From: Lotus japonicus
Lineage: Eukaryota; Streptophyta; Magnoliopsida; Fabales; Fabaceae
Assembly: GCF_012489685.1 (NCBI RefSeq)
Contig: NC_080045.1
Location: 16,286,901 to 16,350,900 of the forward strand
DNA: 64,000 nucleotides
Direction of reading: 5' to 3'
This document shows positions 24,751 through 38,918 of the stretch, one piece after another. Positions within the stretch are counted from its first letter, which is position 1. Each line of letters begins with the position of its first letter. The notes beneath the pieces are model-generated. The model was not told the DNA's origin and ran no database searches. It saw only the letters and a program-made list of their open reading frames with translations. A program made the translations under genes and the position numbers.

Positions 24751-25990
24751 TGTAAGATCAAGGTTTGATCAGTGGTTGCATCTCTATGTTTTGATGATTA
24801 CAATTAAGGTTTGTGATGATGAACAATTGTGGTACCCTAACGTTTGTCTTTTTAAGCTGTGACAAACAGGTTCTGAATCTGACCCAAGCCTATTCGTTCA
24901 GAAGAAGAAGAACCAAGGGTTACTAAAAAGAGAGCTCATTATCCTACCATGTTCGTTCTGAACAGTGGCAAATACTTCAGAAGTTCTGAAGATGGAAGCT
25001 CTCAAGAAGATCTGAAGAACTCAAGTCAGAAGTTCTGAAGACCAGATGTTCCAGTGGAACGGTCCAGAAGCAGAAGACTCAAGTTCTGAAGACTTGCAAG
25101 AAGTTGGTTCTGAAGACCCAAGCTATTCTAGCTCTGACGATCAGAAGTTATGAGGAACTTGTTCAGAAGCAGAAGTTGCATGGTCAGAAGACTCCAAGCT
25201 TCAATCTGACCATGATCAGAAGCTTCACCTACATTCATCTGAAGCTCCTTGATCTCAAGTCAACCGGTGAGAGGACAGGTCGCTATCACAGTACAACATC
25301 GTACAAGTCTCAGTCTGTCCGCCACCTACCTTGTACAGCCTAGCAGTCTGATATTACAGAATTGCCACTCCAACGGATAAAACCCTAGCAACGGCTACAT
25401 CACAAGTCTTGGAGTATATAAAGGCTGAAGAAAGAAGAAAGAAGCTAAGAAACTTTGCTGAAAATATTCAACACATACGAACCATTCTCTTAGCATTATT
25501 TCTTCACTGTTCTTAAACTTCTGAGTTTACTATTCGCTTGTTAGAAGCACTTATTGTAAACCCGAAACCTTTTACACATTTTGTAAAGTTCATCAAGAGA
25601 CCAAGGTTGGTCGGATCTTGAAAGGACTGAATCAAGGCTGATTCAGTATTTAGCTAGTCTTAAGAGGATCGGTAGATCAGCTTCTTAAGAGGATACTAGT
25701 GAGAAAATCAGTGTATTGTTAGTCACTTAGCAGGTTGCAAAGTGCAGTTGTAACACTCATTGATTTTAGTGGATTGCCTTCATCAGAAGAAGGAAGAAAT
25801 CACCTTCACAGGTGGACTGGATTAGCTTGAGCTTTTATCTCAAGTGAACCAGGATAAAATACTCGTGTGCTTTACTTCCTATTATTCAGCACTTAGTTTT
25901 TATCTTTGAGTTTTGAAAAAGCTTAAAAGTATACCCGAGATTCAAAAACTCTATTCAAACCCCCCCTTTCTAGTGTTTTTCGCACCTTCA
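24751..25990 (+). mobile_element. Solo LTR (SIRE/Maximus-like) inside the 5' LTR, TSD TAGAT
   Basis: The insert starts TGTAAGATCAAGG and ends TTTTTCGCACCTTCA, giving TG...CA ends. TAGAT is duplicated at 24746-24750 and 25991-25995. Comparison with the uninterrupted 3' LTR at about 29357 shows the exact insertion point. The C-rich run CAAACCCCCCCTTTCTAGTG near its end is typical of Copia SIRE/Maximus-group LTRs of legumes; that assignment is from memory. A 79-codon frame at 25104-25343 inside it is probably chance. Confidence 0.9.
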
Positions 25991-26576
25991 TAGATTTGTT
26001 GTTGCAATCTGTTACTTCAGCCCAAGCAAACCCTAGTGCCTACCTGCTGCTGCTGAAGTCTATAAAAAGGATGAAGACCTAAAGCTTGAAGACCACTGAA
26101 GCTAATAGAGAGAGATCAAGTATTTTAGGGTTGTTCATTGTTCTTTATCCTTGTTTCTTGTGAACAAACTTTGCTCCCTGATTCTATAAAGCAAAGTTGT
26201 GTTCTGTGTTCTTTAATTCTTCAAACTCTGATTGTTGATTGTTTGTTACCAATCACTGTGGCAGTGATTGAGAGAAAGGGAGAGAGGCTCTCATACTTAG
26301 GTTGAGATACTAAGTAGAAATACACTTGGGTAGATTAGGAAGTGAACTATGAACTGTGGTGTTCATGAGTGTCTGTAATTCCTGAATCTTGAGATAGCGG
26401 ATTTCCTTTCTTTGGGTGTAAACCCTCCAGACGTAGGTGAAGTTTCACCGAACTGGGTTACCAATCTTCTGTGTTCTACTTTATTATTCTGGTTTTGTTA
26501 CTGTTAGTCAGTTGTCGAACCGGTTGTCCCAGCATCGCGTTCGACATCTGTCCTGTGCGAGAACCGTATTTACAAT

Positions 26577-26588
26577 TGGTATCAGAGC
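26577..26588 (+). other. Primer binding site for initiator Met-tRNA
   Basis: TGGTATCAGAGC directly follows the 5' LTR with a two-base gap and matches the 3' end of plant initiator tRNA-Met, the usual primer of Copia elements. Confidence 0.9.
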
Positions 26589-26603
26589 AGGCACCCTATT
26601 CTT

Positions 26604-28664
26604 TTGGGTGAGCTCCAAGGAATATATACTGTTCTTAAGGACAACATTATGGATGGAAGAAGATCAATCTATATGCCACCAATTTTGGATGGTACCAATT
26701 ATGACTACTGGAAGGCTCGAATGATGGTGTTTCTCAAATCTATGGACAGTATAACATGGAAGGCAATAGTCAAGGGGTGGAAACATCCTGTGATAGCATC
26801 CACAACTGAATTGAAGCCTGAAGATAAGTGGACAAAGAAAGAAGATGACGAAGCTCTTGGAAACTCCAAAGCCTTGAATGCTATTTTTAATGGAGTTGAC
26901 AAAAATATGTTCAGGTTAATCAACACATGTACTGTGGCTAAAGAAGCATGGGAGATTCTCAAGACTGCCCATGAAGGAACATCAAGAGTTCGTATGTCAA
27001 AGCTTCAGCTTCTTACAACTCAGTTTGAAACTATGAAGATGAATGAGGATGAATCCATATATGAGTTTCACATGCGTATAAGGGATCTAGCCAACTCTTC
27101 TTTTGCCCTAGGGGAACCCATGTCTGAAGAAAAGTTAGCAAGAAAGATTCGCAGGTCTCTCCCCAAGAGGTTTGATATGAAGGTAACTGCCATTGAAGAA
27201 GCCCAAGACATCAATAACATCAAGGTTGATGAACTCATTGGTTCCTTGCAAACCTTTGAGATGTCTCTTAATGGTAGATCTGAGAAGAAGGCGAAGAGTA
27301 TAACTTTTGTGTCCAACACTGAAGAACATGAAGATCAGAGGGAGAAGGATACTGATGCAAACATTGCAGAAGCTGTATCATTACTTAACAAAGCGTTGAA
27401 GAGTTTGGGCAGAATGTCAAATACAAATGTCCTGGACAATGTGTCGGACAATGTGAAGAATACTGAATTTCAACTCAAAGACAAACATGAGAATGATACA
27501 ACCAAGGCTATTCATGTAAAGGCTCTCATTGGGAAGTGCTATTCTGATGCTGAGTCAAGTGATGGTGATGAGGAAGAACTAGTTGAAACCTACAAATTGT
27601 TGCTGGCTAAGTGGGAGGAATCATGTATGTATGGTGAGAAAGTGAGAAAAAAAGTCAAGGATTTGATTGCTGAGAAGAAGCAACTTCAGAGTAATAACTC
27701 CAGTTTGCAAGAAGAAGTAAAGACCATCAGCAAGTTGCGTGAGGAGAATGAGAAACTTCAGATCACTAATGCAAAACTGCAGGAGGAGGTAACATTACTG
27801 AACTCAAAGCTTGAAGGTATGAAAAAGTCTATTCGTATGATGAATAAAAGTACTAATGTGTTAGAGGAGATTCTGGAAGTTGGGAAAACAGTTGGAGATA
27901 TGGAGGGGATAGGCTTCAGCTATAATAGTGCAAATAAGTCTGCTTCATCTGAAAAGCAAACTAAGCAACCAATGTCAGACCCAATGTCGCATCATTCTGT
28001 ACGACATGTGTACCTTCAGTTCAGAAAATCCAAGAAATCTACTTGGAGATGTCATCACTGTGGCAAACTTGGTCATATAAGGCCCTACTGTTACAAGCTA
28101 TATGGATATCCTCAGCCTCATGATCAACCAAGGACTAATCCACAAGTAGCTTCATCAAGGAAAGAGTGGAAACCTAAACAAGGAGTTAGAGTCAAGTTCT
28201 TCGGCGAGGAAGAGATGTCTTCACAGCCATCTAGGGTGAATAGATCATATTCAAAGGATGTTGCTCTTCTTAAATCTCAGAGTTCTGGTGTAGATGTTAT
28301 GAAGGAATGGAGGAAGAAATTTGTTGCTGCAAGTTCTCTTGAAGTCTCAAATGCACCAGCAACTATTCATGCAAGCATAGGTGAATCTGTAAGTGCAGAT
28401 CCTAATGCTATTGTGCCTAATGTGATCCATGAGATATCAGTTGAATCTGTTTCTGTTCCCAATGTTGAACCTCATGTTGAGACATTAGTTAAGACTACTT
28501 CAGATGTGAATATGGAACCCTCTGCTGGAAATCCAAACCCCATTGTTGACACATCTGAACTTGATCTCCAAATCCATCAATCTGCCTTGGGTTCTGAACC
28601 ATCTACCGTTTGTAAGAAGTCAGTTATTGAAAGTGTTCATGAATTGTTATCATTCTGGTCTTAG
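26604..28664 (+). CDS. Copia-type Gag polyprotein (UBN2 and zinc knuckle)
   Basis: Structural protein that packages retrotransposon RNA into particles. The open frame is 686 codons. Residues about 24-60 show the start of the UBN2 gag domain (PPILDGTNYDYWKARM); residues about 90-200 continue it (WEILKTAHEGTSRVRMSKLQ, LARKIRRSLPKRFDMKV). Residues about 345-425 are a heptad-rich coiled coil. A CCHC zinc knuckle, CHHCGKLGHIRPYC, sits at residues 483-496. The tail is hydrophilic and rich in Ser, Val and Pro. A second in-frame ATG at 26649 (MDGRRSIYMPPIL) fits the family start better and may be the real one. The frame ends with no pol behind it; only about 400 bases separate the stop from the 3' LTR. 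It could still be made and act in trans with a full relative. Confidence 0.85.
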   Translation: MGELQGIYTVLKDNIMDGRRSIYMPPILDGTNYDYWKARMMVFLKSMDSITWKAIVKGWKHPVIASTTELKPEDKWTKKEDDEALGNSKALNAIFNGVDKNMFRLINTCTVAKEAWEILKTAHEGTSRVRMSKLQLLTTQFETMKMNEDESIYEFHMRIRDLANSSFALGEPMSEEKLARKIRRSLPKRFDMKVTAIEEAQDINNIKVDELIGSLQTFEMSLNGRSEKKAKSITFVSNTEEHEDQREKDTDANIAEAVSLLNKALKSLGRMSNTNVLDNVSDNVKNTEFQLKDKHENDTTKAIHVKALIGKCYSDAESSDGDEEELVETYKLLLAKWEESCMYGEKVRKKVKDLIAEKKQLQSNNSSLQEEVKTISKLREENEKLQITNAKLQEEVTLLNSKLEGMKKSIRMMNKSTNVLEEILEVGKTVGDMEGIGFSYNSANKSASSEKQTKQPMSDPMSHHSVRHVYLQFRKSKKSTWRCHHCGKLGHIRPYCYKLYGYPQPHDQPRTNPQVASSRKEWKPKQGVRVKFFGEEEMSSQPSRVNRSYSKDVALLKSQSSGVDVMKEWRKKFVAASSLEVSNAPATIHASIGESVSADPNAIVPNVIHEISVESVSVPNVEPHVETLVKTTSDVNMEPSAGNPNPIVDTSELDLQIHQSALGSEPSTVCKKSVIESVHELLSFWS

Positions 28665-29066
28665 AAGTGATGGTTTGTTTATGCTGTGCTACCTTTGCCA
28701 AATTTGTGTTAAAAAGGGGGAGTAGTTTGGTGAAGAATATGTGTTGTTTCTGTTGCTGTGAAGACTATGTGTGATTTGCAAGTGTTAGCTTTGGTCTGTA
28801 ATAAGTTGAAGACTCTTTCAAGACAAGGCAAGTAACTGGTTTATGTTCAAGCTGCTACTTTTCAAGTTGCTACTGGTTTACTAGTTTACACTTGTTGGAT
28901 AGTTAGTATGTTCTGCTGCTATGTTCTATATTCCAACTATGCAAGTTGTTGGTATGGATGCATCATTTGAGGGGGAGTTCTGCTGCTAAGGGGGAGTTTT
29001 GGTTCTCTATGTTTACCCTCTCTGATCTGTGAGTTGTTTTAGACAAAATTTGACAAAGGGGGAGAT
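28665..29066 (+). repeat. Gag-to-LTR spacer with repeated GGGGGAG tracts
   Basis: AAGGGGGAG-like polypurine tracts occur near 28712, 28970, 28989 and 29055. Only the last one, directly before the 3' LTR, is needed as the plus-strand primer. The others could be leftovers of internal deletion or extra primers. Confidence 0.6.
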
Positions 29067-29937
29067 TGTTGGTACATTTTGTCATGCATTTTGTCAAAAA
29101 CAACTGATTGTCGAAGCAGATGCCGTGGCATCTGATTTCGTGAAGGTAGGACATTAGTCCTTTGCTTAAGTTTGATTTTGTGGGCCCTTGAAGATTTTAT
29201 GAAGATATGTTTTTATAGTTACTTGAGGATCAAGTAGCTGTTCCAGAAGGGTTTTGATTTGTGGGTTGTTATTTGTTGAAACAATCTTTATTAAAAGATT
29301 GGTTTCTATCTTTACGTTTGAATTTTGCAACAATATCTTGGAGATTCAGTTTAGATTTGTTGTTGCAATATGTTACTTCAGCCCAAGCAAACCCTAGTGC
29401 CTACCTGCTGCTGCTGAAGTCTATAAAAAGGATGAAGACCTAAAGCTTGAAGACCACTGAAGCTAATAGAGAGAGATCAAGTATTTTAGGGTTGTTCATT
29501 GTTCTTTATCCTTGTTTCTTGTGAACAAACTTTGCTCCCTGATTCTATAAAGCAAAGTTGTGTTCTGTGTTCTTTAATTCTTCAAACTCTGATTGTTGAT
29601 TGTTTGTTACCAATCACTGTGGCAGTGATTGAGAGAAAGGGAGAGAGGCTCTCATACTTAGGTTGAGATACTAAGTAGAAATACACTTGGGTAGATTAGG
29701 AAGTGAACTATGAACTGTGGTGTTCATGAGTGTCTGTAATTCCTGAATCTTGAGATAGCAGATTTCCTTTCTTTGGGTGTAAACCCTCCAGACGTAGGTG
29801 AAGTTTCACCGAACTGGGTTACCAATCTTCTGTGTTCTACTTTATTATTCTGGTTTTGTTACTGTTAGTCAGTTGTTGAACCGGTTGTCCCAGCATCGCG
29901 TTCGACATCTGTCCTGTGCGAGAACCGTATTTACAAG

Positions 29938-31598
29938 ATCTTCAAATTGACGATGAGAGTCTGAAAAATCTTTGTTTAATTGAAATTGAAAAAATTCTCC
30001 AAAGCAATGGAAGATCACTTAAAGAATGGCCATGCATGCCGTATCCTTTGTTCTCCGAAAATATTAATTTTGAAAACAGGTTGGTTGCGGATGAGTTGAA
30101 TTACAACAAGGAAGAAATGATGCAATTGCATGATGAGCTTGTGAGAAACCTTACTGTAGAGCAGAAGAGAGTGTATAAAAAGGTTATGGATGCAGTTTTG
30201 TCTAATAATGGAGGTTTCTTTTTTTTATATGGGTTTGGAGGAACCGGTAAAACTTTTGTTTGGAACACTTTGTCAGCAGCTTTGCGTTCCAGAGGGCTTA
30301 TTGTTTTAAATGTAGCTTCAAGTGGTATTGCCTCTCTTCTCCTACCTGGCGGAAGAACTGCTCACTCTAGGTTCTCTATACCTATATCTATAAATGAGAT
30401 ATCAACTTGCAATCTTCGCCAAGGTTCTGTTAAAGCTGAATTGCTTCAAAAAGCAAGTTTAATCATTTGGGATGAAGCTCCTATGTTAAACAGGCATTGC
30501 TTTGAAGCTTTAGATAAATCTTTAAATGATATTATGAAGACTAGAGCGAAGTTTGGTTATGATATACCCTTTGGGGGAAAAGTTGTGGTTCTAGGGGGCG
30601 ATTTCAGACAAATTTTACCAGTTATTTCAAAAGGAAGTCGTTCTGACATTGTTGGTTCTTCCATCAATTCTTCGTACTTATGGAAACATTGCAAAGTCAT
30701 GTGATTGACTATAAACATGAGGTTACAAAATGCTGCATCAAGTTCTTCTGCATCAGAAATAAAAGAGTTTGCTGATTGGCTTCTTCAAGTTGGAGATGGC
30801 ACGGTTCCTACAGTTGATGAGGAAGAATCAATTATTGAGATCCCCCAAGATTTGCTGGTTCAAGAGTGTAAGGATCCTTTGAAGGAGTTAGTGAATTTTG
30901 CTTATCCAGATCTTTTTAACAATGCGAATAACAGAACATTCTTTCAAGACAGAGCAATTCTAGCTCCAACCCTTGATAGTGTGGAAGAGATCAACAACTT
31001 CATGCTATCTTTGATTCCTGGCGATGAGCATGAGTTTTTAAGTTGTGACACCCCGTGTAGATCAGATGAAGATTCGGAGATGAATCCGGAGTGGTTCACT
31101 TCTGAGTTTCTTAATGATGTTAAATGCTCTGGAATTCCCAACCATAGAATTTTATTAAAAGAAGGGGTTCCTATCATGCTTATTCGAAACTTTGATCAAG
31201 CCGCGGGGCTGTGTAATGGAACCAGATTGATAGTAAATGCAATGACAAAATATATAATTGTGGCAACTGTATTGACAGGTACAAATTCTGGGGAAACTGC
31301 TTTTATCCCAAGAATGAGTCTAATTCCATCGGAATCAGGCCTTCCTTTCAAATTTCAACGGAGGCAGTTTCCAATTACTTTGTGCTTTGCAATGACTATC
31401 AATAAGAGCCAGGGACAATCACTCTCACATGTTGGGTTATACCTTCCAAAACCTGTGTTTACTCACGGTCAGCTATACGTAGCTTTGTCTAGAGTGAAAT
31501 CAAGAAAAAGGTTGAAAATTCTAATCATTGATGAAGAAGGGAACCTTTCAAACAAAACCCGTAATGTTGTGTATAAAGAAGTATTTGATAACATTTGA
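29938..31598 (+). pseudogene. Helitron Rep-helicase, Pif1-type helicase part
   Basis: The 5'-to-3' DNA helicase domain that unwinds DNA during rolling-circle transposition. It continues the Rep part after the intron holding the LTR element: the upstream exon ends in KIP and this one begins DLQIDDESLKNLCLIEIEK in phase. Walker A is GFGGTGKTFVW (about 30231-30260), Walker B is LIIWDEAPM, motif III is GGDFRQILPV, and the C-terminal motifs are FAMTINKSQGQS and QLYVALSRVKSRKRL. An in-frame TGA at 30702-30704 interrupts between HCKVM and LTINMRLQ; relatives usually have CGA (Arg) or a hydrophobic codon here. The rest of the frame is open to the TGA at 31596-31598. The fragment after the stop has its own ATG but lacks the Walker motifs. 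Confidence 0.88.
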
Positions 31599-31950
31599 TG
31601 AGTGTAAGGTATGTAGTTCAACCACAGTTTATTTTCCTTTTTTTTAGAATGATTATAAGCTGATTGTGATGTTATCTGTTGTTGGCAGTTTGCTTCATGT
31701 GTAGAGTGTCTGTATTTTCGACTACATAATTGTTCCAAGATGTTTCAGGTCTGTTTCTACTTGGCACCAACTTAACTATTTTGTTTTTGCTGTTAAACTG
31801 AACATCACTCCTAAATGGAATTGTTGTTTTTGCAGTGAATGGAACTAAGCAATCTGATCAGCGTCATCGAGCTAGGATTTGTGTTGACCATTCTTCATTG
31901 TTTGCTGAATTAGGTAGTTGTTTTTTTTTTCAATGTTTCAATGGTACTAT

Positions 31951-32657
31951 GGCTATGTTTGGCATGTTTAGCTGATAAGCTAGCTGAAAGCTGAAAAGCT
32001 AGCTGAAAGCTTATAAGCTAGCTGATAGCTGAAAGCTGATAAGCTGATAAGCTAGCTGAAAGCTGATAGCTGAAAGCTGAAAAGCTACGTGATTGAAACA
32101 AAAGTGTTTGGTAGAACTAGCTGTTAAACAAGCTGAAATTGTAAAATGACATAAAAGGACATACTTGTATAATTATTTTTATATTACATTACTTTATTTT
32201 CACATTAATACCAATATGATATTAATATTAAAATTATTATCACTTTAAATATTTTTATTAGCTACAGTTATATATCATCTTAAAAATATAATATTTATTT
32301 TTATTTATTTTTATTAATATAATATTTATAATACTTGTGGTGCGCAGCGGTGTGGAGGAAATGGCGGCGAAAATTGCATACGTAAGTGTGAGGGGAAAAT
32401 AAGTTTAGTGTTTTTATAAATATATAAGGGTAAGGGTAGAATTTTAATAAAATAATAAGGATAAAAATGAGAATAAATTTAATAAGCTATAAGCTTTAAG
32501 CTATAAGCTACCTGAGATAGCTTATAGCTTAAAGCTTTAAGCTACTAAAATAAGCTCCTTCACCAAACACTTTTGAAGAGCTTTTAAGCTAGTCAAATAA
32601 GCTTTAAGGTAGTCAAATAAGCTATAAGTTAGCTGAAATGGCATGTCAAACATAGCC
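31951..32657. mobile_element. MITE with GGCTATGTTTGGCATG ends, TSD TAT
   Basis: The left end GGCTATGTTTGGCATG matches the reverse complement of the right end (GGCTATGTTTGACATG). Flanks are TAT at 31948-31950 and 32658-32660, which suits a PIF/Harbinger-like element, though three bases could match by chance. Both arms are rich in repeated AGCTGATAAGCTAGCTGAAAG-type units that can fold on themselves. It lies in the Helitron 3' region after the helicase stop. Confidence 0.75.
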
Positions 32658-32749
32658 TATGTACAAGATATCCCGTATTTTGAGCTATTTGAAATTATTT
32701 AAATTAATAAGTGCTTTTTATAATTTCAACTCACAAGTTATTATACTCG

Positions 32750-32764
32750 CCGTGCAACGCACGG
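32750..32764 (+). other. Helitron 3'-terminal hairpin
   Basis: CCGTGC-AAC-GCACGG forms a 6-bp stem with a 3-base loop. It lies about a dozen bases before the (interrupted) CTAA terminus, the spacing usual in Helitrons, where it signals the end of strand transfer. Confidence 0.88.
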
Positions 32765-32776
32765 GTAAGAATACTA

Positions 32777-33051
32777 CTCCCTCCAATCCTATTTATAAGC
32801 ATGAAAGAAAAGAAAAATCTTGGTCCTTTTTATAAGAACCAAATGAAAGTTTGAGCTTATTAATTCTAACTTGTAAAATGTATCTCATTAATTATTCTCT
32901 CTCTTTCCCATTTTCCAACACTAATAACAAAGGGTAATTTTGGAAGTTTATTTTAATTTAAGACAAATTTAATGCATTTTATCTAGTTTAACTACATTTT
33001 TTAAACTATATGAATTTTTTTGTTGTTGCTTATAAATAGGACCGGAGTGAG
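32777..33051. mobile_element. Stowaway-type MITE splitting the Helitron CTAA end
   Basis: The left end is CTCCCTCCAATCCTATTTAT; the reverse complement of the right end is CTCACTCCGGTCCTATTTAT. The target duplication TA lies at 32775-32776 and 33052-33053, as for Tc1/mariner elements. It is 275 bp with no gene. The TA target is the TA of the Helitron's terminal CTAA. Confidence 0.92.
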
Positions 33052-33054
33052 TAA

Positions 33055-33788
33055 TATTTGTTAATATCATTAAGAAAAGAGTAAAAGCCAGTATTTCAAA
33101 TTCATCGACACTTGTCACGGTTGTGACATTAGATTTTAACCAAATCCAGTCAAAAAGTTATCATGTATCATAAAACTTTATTTGTTTTGGTTAACTGACC
33201 ACGTCACCTTTTGGTTAGTTTATCTACTATTTTTTTATTGTTTTCATAGACGAATTATGATTCATGTAAAAGAAATTCAGACATAAACGTCCAAAATCAT
33301 TATACTCGAATAAAATTAAACGTTTATTTTTAAAAAAATACCCCATATGAAAACTGAATAGAGGTACAAATTGTCAAAACCCAAAATATTCCACCTCAAT
33401 AATATTTTATTTAATAACTTGACGAAAGAGTACAATTAATTGTATTTTACAATGAGAAAGTCATTTAATAAGATTTTAATTTTTTTTAATAACTATTCAT
33501 TTTTTGGTGAAAGAATTCATTTCATAAAAGGAAATTTGGAGTCCCCGGGAGGGAAAGGAATCAATCAATGATCTTAATACCGCCACGGCGATACGCGGTG
33601 GTGGTGGAAGCGAGAATTGAATTCCCAAACCTGCCACGTCAGCACGATTCCTTTCCCACAACGCGTTTCCCAAAATACCCTTCGAAAACCAATAAAATGC
33701 GGATCTGACTCAACCACCACCATCATCATCATCATCCACAGAACTGAACTCTCTCTTTTCTTGCTGCGATTCTCAGTCACCTTCTTCC
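33055..33788 (+). promoter_or_regulatory. Upstream region of the MDAR gene
   Basis: This holds the promoter and 5' leader. The last 80 bases carry a (CCA/TCA)n-rich leader typical of plant 5' UTRs. No clear TATA box at the right distance was found. The Helitron ends 734 bases before the ATG, so it has replaced or displaced whatever lay further upstream. Confidence 0.45.
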
Positions 33789-37546
<3,758 letters not shown>

Positions 37547-37635
37547 TTTTACTGTTGGGAAGGATAAAATTGCTTGTTGATTGCATAGAATACATTTGTA
37601 TTGGCTTCATTTTACTCTATAGTTATGACTTAAGG

Positions 37636-37641
37636 AATAAA
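37636..37641 (+). terminator. Likely polyadenylation signal of MDAR
   Basis: AATAAA lies 90 bases after the MDAR stop codon, a usual distance in plants. A T-rich stretch follows. Confidence 0.5.
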
Positions 37642-37649
37642 GGAATCTT

Positions 37650-38914
37650 ATTTGGAGATTTTTGTGTGTTTGTTTGATATCTCATTGTAAGGGATATATA
37701 TGCTATATCAGGCCTACTCCATTTCTCTAGCAACTTTCTTGTGTTCACAAACTCGGGCGTGCACCCATTTGCATTGTAAGTAACTGATAAAAGGAAAAAC
37801 CGATTTTGGTGGAATTTGGTTTGCATTTTATTTTTCAAATCTATTCTAAGTTTATTGCATTTGAAAGAAAAACGTTTTGATGTTAAAACTTCACTCGTGT
37901 ATGATTTTTCCGCAATTGTTGTCATTGTTTTTATTTTTCCTAGGCTGAGGAAAAAAAAATGCTATAATTCCAAGGTTAGTGTGCTTTTCTGTTCAAAAAA
38001 AAAAAAGGTTAGTGTGCTTTTATCCATTGGTCACGTTTTCTTATAATCTTTGACCATATGTTGAGTTTTCTGTTAAATATATGACTTTCTGTTTGGAGAA
38101 CTATTAGTTATAGAAAAGTTAAAAGTGTAATAGGACTTTTTAGATTTACAATATTTTGTTGGACAATTTCAAGAAGATTAGTTTGATTAATGAATCAGAC
38201 TTTCTTACTTCCATCCGATTTTATGACAGTCTCATTTATCGTGGAAGATGAGATGTAGACCGAAATTCCAACATAGAATCAACAGGGACAAACGTATGCT
38301 TGAAAACCTACATGCTTTTTCTAAGACTCGATATCTTATAATATAAATTATATAACAAAATTATAACTTAAAGTATTATACGAGGTACCACACCCGAAAA
38401 AAAATATGGGTACCACAAAATTCACCTAATTATATTAGTACAAAGATATCCCAAAATCGAATTGGTATGTGTTTGGCCCATGGTTATGATATAGGTCTGA
38501 TCTGACTTTTATTTACTGGTGTAGATTGTGTTTCTGGAACACAAATTTTGATACATGTAGAACAACATTAAATAAAGAAAATGATTGGACAATGATGTCG
38601 TAGGTAAATTATTGTCCTAATAGGTAGTAGGAAGTAGAAAAGTGTAAGTTTTTTTTTTATAAGCGTAGAAAAGTGTAAGTTAATGACAAATAATCTGAGA
38701 GAATAATTACAATATATCTCTTTCACACCAAAAAAATATCTCCACAAAAGTCTCCCTATGACCCTATCTGTTAGATGAAGATGAAACCTTCAAAGTATAA
38801 ACAATTTATTGAGATATATTCATAGTTAACATCGTCAAATGTATTGTAAGATCAAACATATACCTTCATACTTGAACACTGAAGTTGTGTTTGTATTTCA
38901 TAAAGTAAAAATCA
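37650..38914. other. AT-rich intergenic DNA, no gene seen
   Basis: This runs from the MDAR 3' region to the hAT remnant. I see only AT-rich spacer and a short direct repeat GGTTAGTGTGCTTTT near 37973-38025. Confidence 0.5.
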
Positions 38915-38918
38915 TCAA

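Larger units (their letters stand above)
24470..29935 (+). mobile_element. Gag-only Copia-type LTR retrotransposon in a Rep-helicase intron
   Basis: LTRs are at 24470-26574 (enlarged by a solo LTR) and 29067-29935. A Met-tRNA primer site (TGGTATCAGAGC, 26577-26588) follows the 5' LTR, and a polypurine tract (AAAGGGGGAGAT) precedes the 3' LTR. The only internal gene is gag; there is no protease, integrase, reverse transcriptase or RNase H. By eye the LTRs differ at about six positions, implying a fairly recent insertion. The 3' LTR begins TGTTGGTAC, but the 5' LTR lacks these nine bases and no flanking TSD is visible. The element lies between the donor at 24394 and the acceptor ending at 29937, so splicing could in principle remove it. 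Confidence 0.9.
11405..33054 (+). mobile_element. Helitron with RPA1-like, B3 and Rep-helicase genes, swollen by nested insertions
   Basis: The 5' end is TCTATATACTTTATAAAAC, preceded by A (11404). The 3' end has a 6-bp stem hairpin (CCGTGC-AAC-GCACGG, 32750-32764), then GTAAGAATACTA, interrupted by a Stowaway element, with the last A at 33054 followed by T. Removing the Stowaway gives the Helitron terminus CTAA inserted between A and T, as the family requires. All genes run on the plus strand: RPA1-like (12033), B3 (16610), Rep-helicase (18676-31598). Subtracting later inserts (hAT 20396-21534, LTR element 24470-29935, MITE 31951-32657, Stowaway 32777-33051) leaves about 14 kb. With the Rep-helicase interrupted, this copy cannot be autonomous now. 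Confidence 0.87.
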
